Program-made: the position numbers and the translations under genes
Notes under the pieces: model-generated
Told to the model about the DNA's origin: nothing
The model's input: the letters and a program-made list of their open reading frames with translations, nothing else
The model's database searches: none
DNA from: Sesamum alatum
Taxonomy: Eukaryota; Streptophyta; Magnoliopsida; Lamiales; Pedaliaceae
NCBI GenBank assembly: GCA_034509735.1
Contig: JACGWO010000002.1
Location: 27,017,636-27,081,635 of the forward strand
Reading direction: 5' to 3'
Length of the DNA stretch: 64,000 nt
In this document: positions 55,529 to 64,000 of the stretch, one piece after another
Numbering within the stretch: the stretch's first letter is position 1
Layout: each line of letters starts with the position of its first letter

Positions 55529-55749
55529 CTATCCTCTTCATTCTTCTTGATCTAGGATCAAGTGAAGAAAAAAGTTTGATTAGTAGGAATGCATTAATTG
55601 ATATTGTGATTCCTTTAATCTCATTTCTTCCAAAAGATTGATTTCTTCTAGCAAAGAAATCTAGTCTTCTCCCGGTGTGGTGTGGACAACGTTTGAGGAC
55701 TTCTATACTAAAGTCTTGTGAACACATTGGGGATACGAAAATGAGCAAA
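55529..55749 (+). repeat. LTR fragment in + orientation
   Basis: Resembles the R-U5 part of the solo LTR at about 48395-48605 (shared CTTGAT...GATCAAG stem, CTAGCAAAGAAATCT, CCGGTGTGGTGTGGA). It lies between LTR3 and the CACTA element and is cut at both ends. Confidence 0.6.
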
Positions 55750-55779
55750 CAGTAGAAAAAATATGGGAATTGAAACGAT

Positions 55780-56400
55780 TTAGAACGACCATTCCAAACT
55801 CCGGTCTAGATTGGAACGGTTAATGGAACTGTTGTGGCATGGTAACCCATTGCTGACATCACTTTTCTATTATTCGGAATCGAAACGTATAGGAACGGCA
55901 CGACCGTTGTTGGTTCTGTCCCAACCTACGTGTGTCGAATAGTAAACCTAGTACCGTTCCAAAAAGGCAACGGATATATTTTGGCATTCCATTTGGAACG
56001 CATATGTGGAACTCGGAATAGTTATTTGACCTAAGAACAGTACCGTTCCTAACCGTGTTCCAAAGACCGCGACTCATTGGAATGCATGGCTGACCGTTCC
56101 AAAATGTAGTGCTAAATAAGATCATTTTACACCTTATGTAAATAATATAATGCAATGACCGTTCCAAATTGTGGGTAGTTTGGAAACGAAGTGTGGGTTC
56201 CAACGACCGTTCCAACATATGTTACTGTTAAGAACGGTCTATGTACATAATAAATTATGTATTCCGGTTACTGTTCTTAATATGCTTCAACGGCTATATT
56301 GTAACGGTTAGCTTAGCATTCATGTTTTCGTTCCTGAGCCCGTTCCTAATAATAAAGCAACGACTATATTTCAACGGCTAGTTTAGGTATTCCAAATAAT
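55780..56400 (+). repeat. Left subterminal repeats of the CACTA element
   Basis: Many copies in both orientations of a motif built on GACCGTTCCA, for example 56092-56100, 56157-56165 and 56205-56213. In En/Spm such repeats bind the TNPA protein and bring the element ends together; that role is inferred here. Confidence 0.8.
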
Positions 56401-56581
56401 ATTCCAATACCCATTCTAATATTTTTCTATATATTCTTCTTACTCTCCAATTCATTTCTTCTAACTCCCTCTCTTAAAATTTTATACGTAACATAAAAAA
56501 TATCAACAATCTTCGCTAAATTTGCATTGATCTTTGAAGGTGTTTTGTTCAAGTAACAAGTCGAAACCCTTTAACGGTTGT

Positions 56582-56604
56582 GTATATATATATATATATA
56601 TATA
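56582..56604. repeat. TA microsatellite before TNP2
   Basis: A run of alternating T and A about 60 bp before the TNP2 start codon. It may lie in an intron or leader. Confidence 0.8.
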
Positions 56605-56661
56605 AATTTGCTCTTTTTATTTAATTACTGTTGTGAATTGCTTGTATACATAGGACTAATC

Positions 56662-59337
56662 ATGTTAAGACAATTGAGAAGATGGATGTATGATCGAGAC
56701 ATGCTGGGTGTGATGTCGGAGTTTGAGGATGGTGTTACAGCATTTCTAGAATGGGCCCAGTCTCAGCATGCATATATGGACGGGGAGAACATGAAGTGTC
56801 TGTGCCGAAAGTGCAAAAACAAAGAGTTTAAAACACCGGATGAGGTAAACTTCGACTTGTGTATTTATGCTGGAGTATTATAATTAGACTTCACATGGTG
56901 AGGAGAGGTGCACGAATACTTTGATGCATTGACAGCGCCCCCTGTTCAGCAGCAGCAAACGCCAGTTGTTCAGGTAGAGGGTAGTTCGCATTGAGGTAAT
57001 GCGGCTCAGATAGATTGGGCACAGAGGATGGTTTTCAATGCCGCCAGACCGTCTTTCTAGTCTCTTATAACCAGGAGGGGCCGGTTGATCATGGTACTCG
57101 GTATTGTCCTTCTGATGTCAATCCTAGTTCATATTACGGTGAGGGGCCCTATGATTATGTGTATGGGTTGTCAGACCGTATTTTTGATGTAGTTCATACT
57201 GCCGACCAACCGTTGTGGAACGACTGCACTCAATCTCAGTTGGCGTCAATTGCTAGTTTGGTGAATATCAAGGCCGAAGGGGGTTTTTTCAAAGCAAACA
57301 ATGATCAATTGTGCCAGTGGGCTAATCATATAATGCCCCGCGATCACACTTTTTCCTCGATTGTTACAGTACGAAAAAATTGATTAGATACTTGGGTTTA
57401 CCAGTTGAGAAGATTGATAAGAAATTATTACAAAACGACTGCATGTTGTACTGGAAGGACGACATTAATCTGGAATATTGCAAGTTTTGTGGAGACGCTA
57501 AGTACAAGCCCAACAGGGACATAAATCCTAGACGCAAGAAGTCCTCGTATGCCATTCTTAGGTACCTGCCGTCTATGATGCATGGACACAGACACGGACA
57601 CGATACGACACGGACAGAAAGACACGAAAAATTTCAAAAATTTTAGTTTATATTAAAACATACATAATTAGTTAAATTATCCCAATGAAAATATTTCTAA
57701 TCATCCCAATTTTGGTTTATATTAAAATATACATAATTAGTTAAATTATCATGACCATCTCTTAATGAAAAAACTTTTAGTTTGAGAGAAGTAGATTAAT
57801 TTTTTTTCTTTTTTATTTAGCCTAAAACTCCTTTTTTTTAAGAGGCAATTCAAAACTTTTTAAAATTATAAAAATAATGCTAAACGTGTCCAAACTGTGT
57901 CGGACACTCCTCCAAAATGTGTCGGACACTCCTCCAAAATGTGTCTGAGACGTGTCCGACACCGTGTCCTTTTTTTTATATATTTTCGGGCACGCCTATG
58001 CCGTGTCCGAGGCGTGTCCAAGCCGTGTCCATGTCCAACACTACATCGATTAATTTTTTGGAGTGTCCGTGCATTATAGCCTGCCGCTTACCCCTCAGCT
58101 GCAAAGGTTGTATGCGTCAGAGGCCACTGTCGAGCACATGACGTGGCATACCAGCTATCAGACGAATGAGGGATCCATGTGTCATCCGTCTGATGCAGAG
58201 GATTGAAAGCATTTCGACCGGACATCTCCCGATTTTTCAGCTGAACCCCATAATGTTAGGCTAGGGCTATGCACAGATGGGTTTGCACCGTACAAGCAGT
58301 ATGGTAAAACTTACTCATGTTGGCCCGTGATACTTACACCGTATAATTTCCCATTGGGAATGTGCATGAAGTCTGAGTATATGTTCTAAACGATGGTGAT
58401 CCCTTGCCCATCCAATCCCAAACGTCTTATTGATGTCTACCTGGAGCCGTTGATCGAGGAGTTGCAAAATTTATGGCATGTGGGTGTACGTATGCACGAT
58501 AATGCGACAAACTAGGCATTCATGATGCGAGTCGCATTGATGTGGACAGTGAACGACCGACCCGCCTATGAGATGGTGTTTGGATGGAGTACCACCGGTG
58601 TTATGGGGTTTTCAATTTTTATGGAGGACACACGGGCATTCTATTACAACACGGTCGAAGGAATGCTATTTTGACTGCCACAGGCAGTTCCTCCCACTGG
58701 ACCATCCTTATTGCGGGAACAAGAAAGTCTTCACTAAAAAATCGAATGGAAAGAAAGGTTGCACATCCGAGGCTAACTGGAGAGTGGATCAGAACCTGTG
58801 TCAATGCGTTTAGTGTTGCAGTTGAACAACCGCTAAGTAAACCGGAAGGCTACTGTGTCGACCATAAGTGGACGAAGAAAAGCATCTTTTGGGAGCTTGA
58901 ATACTGGGGGCGCATCTGATACAACACAATCTTGATGTCATGCACATTGAGAAGAATGTGTTCGACAATATAAGTATACTGGCCCAACAAGCAGTACAAG
59001 TCTACTACGCGGATTACCCGAGCATGAAGAGAGACAAAGTCGACTGGAAGCTGTTTGCAAAATCAAGGCTCGAAGAGTAATCGATGACTCACGATGGGTC
59101 GAGGTCACCTATTAGATGAATGAAATCGTACCTACTCCAGATGTTGGTATAGACAATCAGACGTACGAACTTCATGATCCAGCTGGTATACAGTTGGTTG
59201 TTGATCTATCCATGTTACAACATGGAGCAGGTACATCCCACTCGCCAAATGGTGAATCCAATGATCAAGATGATGAAGATAGCTTTGACCAGATTGAAAT
59301 CGACGAAGAGACTCATTTTTTTATTTTGAGAGGATGA
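56662..59337 (+). pseudogene. TNP2-like CACTA transposase, interrupted by a MITE
   Basis: The start at 56662 (MLRQLRRWMYDRDM) opens the transposase-associated domain with FLEWAQSQHAYMDGE and a zinc motif CLCRKCKNKEFKTPDEV. After TAA at 56881 and further stops, the frames at 57015-57383 and 57380-57646 give VHTADQPLWNDCTQSQLAS, MPRDHTF and GLPVEKIDKK, then CMLYWKDDINLEYCKFCGDA. The MITE at 57573-58079 splits the codons of RYLP-LTPQLQRLYAS. The Transposase_21 core follows: LGLCTDGFAPY, YSCWPVILTPYNFPLGMCM, PSNPKRLIDVYLEPLIEEL, NDRPAYEMVFGWST. Then come shifts, a deletion after KNVFDNI, and a tail from 59116 (MNEIVPTPDVGIDNQTYEL) to TGA at 59337. Dead, but the family is certain. Confidence 0.92.
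57573..58079 (+). mobile_element. hAT-like MITE, 507 bp, in TNP2
   Basis: Terminal inverted repeats start CTATGATGCATGGACAC and, on the other strand, CTATAATGCACGGACAC. TSDs are CCTGCCGT (57565-57572) and CCTGCCGC (58080-58087). The element is noncoding and dominated by GACACG/CGTGTC units. A 22 bp unit starting TGTCGGACACTCCTCC is tandemly repeated at 57899-57942. A 35 bp or so AT-rich direct repeat occurs at about 57645 and 57713. Confidence 0.88.
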
Positions 59338-60560
59338 ATAAACTTATTGAGCGTTTAGTGCTTAGTTATCTTTTAAATGTGTAACAAAAATACCTTAGTT
59401 TAAACACGGTATGAATTATTTTTTTTATAAAATAAATATAACTGTTGAACGGTGTATTAATTTTTTGTATACCTTAGTTTAAACATTGTATTAATTTTTT
59501 TATAAAATAATATAATAGAATAAAATTTAAAAATCGGAATGGTCAATATATATTAGGACCGTTCCTAAATCAATTACAAGTTTTTACTTAGGCGCTCAAT
59601 AAAAAAATAGGTGGAAAATTTGCACTTGGAATGTTCCCATCATTTCAATGACTGTTCCAATTATAAGTCCAAATTTTTTATTTGACGCCTTCTGAAAAAA
59701 TGTGTGGAAAAAATAAATTTTGGAGCGGTTACTTTATATTAAGACCATGCCTAACATAACTTTGAACAGACCGTTCCTATATGTAACCACGAACATTCCT
59801 ACTTTATTATTTTAATAAATCTTTCCTAAGTTTATAGAAAACCGCTCCAAATTGTGTTACTAGAATGTGTATTTTACCTAATTATGGCGATATCTCAACA
59901 TGCGTGAGCTGGATTGGCACCATTTTTAAACACATACAAGATTATGAATAAGATTTCAAATCTAACGATTTGATTTTGAATCAGATGGCCAGATTGAAGG
60001 ATGCAATGGTTCTTATGATGACCGAAAATGATATCTCGATATCCGCACACTCAAAACTTTCAAAACTGCATATAATGTATTCTTTTGTGTGTTAAATCAT
60101 ATCTAATGGTCTGATTGGAATTTTGACGGTCTGATTAGGCGATGCAATACAACAATACGAGATGCTAGTTGAATCCGTGAAATAATTACAAACTTAAATA
60201 TACAAATATACTTCATATTGTGAACATATGTCTAATTTTTAAAAAATATTTTATATTTTCAAATTCTTTAAACAACCAATTGTATACGTTTCTTCGCTCA
60301 GACACGCATTTGGAATGTGTTTTTTTAAATTTTTATTTAGTATCTAGGAAGATAAAATATTATTTTCAATACAAATAGGAATGGTCTATGATGAAATAGG
60401 AACGGTCACCACTTACAGTTCACCAAACGACGCCATTTTTGTATTTAGGAATGGTACTAGTTATACTTCAACTATTAAATGACCGTTCCTATGATTTCCA
60501 TTATGTTGATATTGGGACTGGGCATTGGAAAGGTCATAGCAAAATACGACCATTCCAACA
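59338..60560 (+). repeat. Internal block of subterminal-type repeats
   Basis: No gene. Copies of GACCGTTCC recur (59557-59565, 60481-60489 and variants), although the block lies between the two CACTA genes, not at an end. The stretch 59880-60190 lacks the motif and is not recognised. Confidence 0.65.
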
Positions 60561-61880
60561 TTCTAATATAAATTGGTCCTTAGCAGATTCTATCTTACGT
60601 TTCAACTCTCTCTCCCTCACTCTCTCTCTCTCTGTAACCCTCCCCGTCTGCCTCTGCCGCCTCTGCCATCGCCACCACCATATGCCTACGCCATTCGCCG
60701 CCTCCGCCACCCAACCGCTAGTGCTCGCCGCCTCCTCCTCCACCACGTTAGTACTCCATTTCGTAGATTTTCGTTCTGTAATGAAAAATGTATAATTTTT
60801 GTATTTTTGAGTTTTTTTTTCTGTAAGTTTTTGAAAATGTATAATGGCTTAATTTGTTGGATATTTGATGTATTGTTTTGTTAATTTTGCTGTAAATTAG
60901 TGTGTAAAATTTAATGTAGTTTCTGTAAATTAGTGTGATGGAATTTCTGTAACTTTCTGTTCATTTTTGTTAATGTTTGGGTAATTAAATGTAAATGTAA
61001 TATGTGTTGGAATTTCTGTAATTTTGTTAATGTGTTGGAATTTTGTTAATTTTGTTAATTTTGTTAATATGTTGGAATTTCTGTAATTTTTGTTAATGTT
61101 TCTGCAATTTCTATAATTAAATGTAAATGTAATATGTGTTGGAATATTTTGTTGATTTTTTGTAAATTTATGAAAATTTTCAGATTTTTACTGTAATTTT
61201 GAAGTATTTTTGAAAATTTTCTGTAATTTTCTGGAAAAAAAAATCTGTAAATTCTATATTTTTTCTGAAATTTTTTTTGTAAATTCTGTATTTTTTTTAG
61301 TATTTTCTGTAAATTCTGTATATTTTTTAGTATTTTCTGTAATTATTAAGTATTTTATGAAAATTTTCTGTATTTTTCTGGAAAAGAAAATCTATAAATT
61401 CTGTATTTTTTCTGAAAAAAAAAATCTGAAAATTCTATATTTTTTAAAATTTTCTGCAATTTTCTGAATTTTCTGTGATTTTTTTGGAATTTATGTGAAA
61501 TCACATATAATATATTCTAAAGATATAGGAAAATATATGTACTAATTATTATAATATATAATTATATTTTCACGAAGAATTTTGAGATTTAGTATAAGGA
61601 TATAGGAAAATCTAAGGATTTAGTGTAATTTTAGAAAGAATTTTGGGATTTAGTATACATTTTAGGAAAGAATTTTGGATTTAGTATACATTGTAGGGAA
61701 AATTTCAATAATCTACCATTTATTAGATTAATTTTGGGACTTAGTATACAATTTTAGGATTTAGTTTACATAATTATTGATAAATTTAAAAAATTATAAG
61801 TATTAAAAAATAAATTGTTACTTATATTTTTTTTAAAAAAAAATTCATACCACTAATTTTTTGAAAAAAAATTATAGATC
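60561..61880 (+). other. Leader and low-complexity T-rich intron before TNPA
   Basis: Starts with a TATAAATT (60570-60577), then a CTCTCT-rich and GC-rich leader (60600-60750), then 1 kb of T-rich sequence with the phrase TTTCTGTAA repeated very often (60780-61500). AG at 61876-61877, just before the ATG at 61881, is a likely splice acceptor. The F/K-rich frame at 61210-61467 is an artefact of the repeat. Confidence 0.5.
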
Positions 61881-63410
61881 ATGTCTGGTAGAGATTTCTC
61901 TCCTCAAGGAGGTGGACGTACTCGCGGCCGTGATCGTGGCCCGACAGTTCCACCATCAGCGGGTGCTTCTTCCCATGTTGGGGAGGCAGCATTCCGACCA
62001 CCTCCTCCCCACCACCACCGGTAGAGCAGTCAGCTGTCGCACCGGTGACGAATCAGGAGCCCGATCTGTCTACTCCTGCACCGACCCCAGAGGATGTCGG
62101 ACCATCTACTCCCCTACCGGCGGTAGATTCGGCCCGTCCATGGGTTGCACCACCCCACCATCCCTACCTGCACCACCAGTCCCCCAACCATCCGCGCGCC
62201 GATATAGCACCCTCGCCGACGCCATGTATAATTTGTTTTAAACATTTTTGTTATTTATTTGCACTTTTTTTTTCTGCCACACTAATGAATATGTAATTTT
62301 AGGGCTGAGCGCATTTACACGGTAGTGGGAGTACATTATCCCCACCCTTGGGAATTTTTACGCCAGGTGCTGCCAGAGCACCAACATTTCTAGTTCGAGA
62401 GTTTGAAGGTAATTTATTTTAATTTCAATTTAAAGGTATAAATTGATTTTTTTTAAAAATATTTTAACAATTTCTTTATTTTGAAAATGACGTACTGGTG
62501 GGACTGTGACGATGAGTCCATGTTCCGCGTCTTCTACATGTTTGCGGGGAAATTCATCCGCCAGCACTTCATCTTGCTAGACAGTCTCTGATGAAGCTTT
62601 TGTGGCTGGCGAACGAAGCCTGGTGGCAGCTCGAGCTGTATTGGGACAGCGATGAGTTCAAGGCCGAGTCCGCCAAGAACAAGGCCAATCGGTCGGCCAA
62701 CCTCACGGCATCCTCTACTATCTACCGCGGGGGTTCTTCCGCCGTGGCATGCACAAGAGGAACATGATAAGTAATATAATTTTTTTAAAGCATTCATCAT
62801 TATTAAATTAAAACTTGAATAACTGTTCCTTTTGTTTTTACAGGAGGCACAGCTCGGTCGGCCAGTCAAGCAGATAGAGTTGTTATTCAGATGTTACAAA
62901 AAGAAGGCCGACGGCGGGTGGAGCGGGCCGAGGGTAGCGGAGGTGGTGGTAAGTACTCAATTATAATTTAAAATTTATTTCCTTTAATTTTTCGCAATAA
63001 TAATTATAATTTTTTTTGTTTTGCAGGAGATGTTACAGAAGCTGCTGGAGGATCACTAGCCTCACCACGGCCGATCCTCGGGATCTTCCAGACGCATCAG
63101 AAGGCTCGGTGCCGATGACCGAACAAGATCTGTGGTTAGCGGCGGTCGGGAGCAAGAACAAGACTCAGGTATTCGGTCTTGGTTCTAAGGCCCACGACCT
63201 TAGCCAGACCTTGACATCACCATCGCTACCGCCACCGTCGAACATGGAGGATCGCATGGTCCTACTCGAGACGATGATGGTCGACATGATGGGCATGATG
63301 AAGTCCATGCAGACCAATAACTTCGTTGCTGGCCCGTCACAGCCTCCAACAGATCCTCCTGCTCCAGACGATGCTGACATGGACCATGACGAGGGGATGA
63401 GGTATAGATT
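61881..63410 (+). pseudogene. TNPA-like (Ptta/En/Spm) gene with introns, broken
   Basis: The start ATG at 61881 (MSGRDFSPQGGGRTRGRDRG) leads into a Pro-rich exon to about 62225 with a frameshift near 62015. Exon 2 is 62303-62408 (AG at 62301, GT at 62409; GVHYPHPWEFLRQVLPEHQ). A third exon around 62490-62770 carries YWWDCDDESMFRVFYMF, LLWLANEAWWQLELYWDS and DEFKAESAKNKANRSANLT. Exon 4 is 62844-62948 (ends GTAAGT; EAQLGRPVKQIELLFRCYKK). Exon 5 starts at 63027 and, after a shift, reads DLWLAAVGSKNKTQVFGLGS and a Met-rich helix. This order is that of the plant Ptta/En/Spm transposase family, a DNA-binding partner of TNP2. Stops and shifts disable it. Confidence 0.82.
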
Positions 63411-63459
63411 TAGGATAATTGTTTTAATATTTATAATTAAACTGGATAATATTTTTGTT

Positions 63460-64000
63460 TAATATATTTTTTCCATAATTATGCATTTTTTTGTACATAG
63501 ATAATAATTATTTAACCAAATTAAAAAAATTATTAAAATTTTTATTTTTATTATATAAATACTTATTATTATTATATAAACTAGAAAAAAATTAATTAAT
63601 AAATTATTTAGAAACGGTCTTTTGCAAGGTCATGAAATTCTAAAAATATCGAAGTCACCGTTCCTAAAAAGGAGTGAAATACGATGATTGTTCCTAATTA
63701 CATATCATCGTTAGTGTTCCAAACCGAATTCCCGAAACCGTGCCAACTCTGTATTCCAAATAAAGATTATAAAACTGTTCAGACATTCAATACAAATGCA
63801 GGTTCAAGGAGAGTTCCATATACCATTTCAAAATCTGTCACTCAAATTACAAGTTAACCGTTCCAATGTGTATTTCAGAGTTAGTGGAAAAATGCATCTC
63901 CCATATATTAAGTTCGATGCAATTAGAGTTCCAACGACCGTTCCAAATTATGTCAATCACATAATATGTGACCGTTCCAAATATTAACCGAGTGTTCCAA
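63460..64000 (+). repeat. AT-rich spacer and subterminal repeats to the window end
   Basis: 63460-63600 is plain AT-rich DNA. From 63610 on the GACCGTTCC-type motif recurs in both orientations (for example 63936-63944 and 63970-63978). The element terminus is not reached. Confidence 0.7.

Larger units (their letters stand above)
55750..64000 (+). mobile_element. CACTA (En/Spm) element, right end outside the window
   Basis: The left end is probably CAGTAGAAAAAATATGGG at 55750, a CACTA terminus with one change, after AAA. It carries a TNP2-like transposase (56662-59337) then a TNPA-like gene (61881-63410), the normal En/Spm order. Blocks rich in GACCGTTCC and its complement lie at 55780-56400, 59530-60560 and 63610-64000, the expected subterminal repeats. 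A MITE is inserted at 57573. Confidence 0.88.

Noticed and set aside
57899..57942. CRISPR-like direct repeats
   Set aside because: Two abutting 22 bp units without spacers, inside a MITE of a plant genome.
60439..60884. Host gene with a Ser/Ala-rich N-terminus
   Set aside because: Two overlapping frames over a CT-rich leader next to CACTA subterminal repeats; better explained as the TNPA leader.
61210..61467. 85-codon F/K-rich + frame
   Set aside because: Translation of a T-rich low-complexity repeat; not protein-like.

Overview
The window looks like a stretch of nuclear, probably heterochromatic, DNA from a flowering plant, most likely a eudicot. It is AT-rich and built almost entirely of plant-type transposable elements: Ty1/copia, an Athila-type Ty3/gypsy with a tRNA-Asp-like primer site, a Mutator-like element (MULE) with a plant mobile domain gene, and an En/Spm (CACTA) element. 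I found no intact host gene, rRNA or tRNA gene. The species cannot be named from this sequence.

Layout. 1-2540: end of a MULE, with a broken transposase tail on + and a broken plant mobile domain (PMD) gene on -, facing each other. 2556-3212: a dense run of unrelated hairpins. 3213-4194: nothing recognised. 4195-55528: a minus-strand head-to-tail series of related copia pieces that shows four LTR blocks (4641-5137, 11425-13427, 17587-21606, 53349-55528) separated by internal regions in various states of decay. 55529-55749: fragment of a similar LTR in the opposite orientation. 55750 to the window end: a CACTA element with TNP2-like and TNPA-like genes, both broken.

Later insertions cut the copia series, and several can be dated relative to each other by target-site duplications (TSDs). 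A small copia with about 550 bp LTRs (6006-11424) is itself cut by a solo LTR (7388-9629, TSD TATAC). A solo LTR (17770-19766, TSD TTTCT) sits inside the third LTR. An Athila element (21644-43433, TSD GTCTT) sits in the last internal region and was in turn cut in its integrase by a 10 kb copia (27412-37452, TSD ATTTA); removing the copia rejoins the integrase codons. A solo LTR (45618-50444, TSD ACTGG) holds an AT-rich insert that holds another solo LTR (46626-48854, TSD ATAAT). In the CACTA transposase a 507 bp hAT-like MITE (57573-58079) has near-identical 8 bp TSDs, and its removal restores the frame.

None of the element proteins is uninterrupted. The least damaged are the 10 kb copia (one 445-codon frame with nucleocapsid, protease and most of integrase; one 306-codon frame with reverse transcriptase) and the Athila polyprotein. 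The most unusual signals are the head-to-tail LTR series, the hairpin cluster next to the MULE, a dyad repeated through the Athila element, a paired dyad in every copia leader, and a CpG-rich block of about 460 bp in one copia leader.
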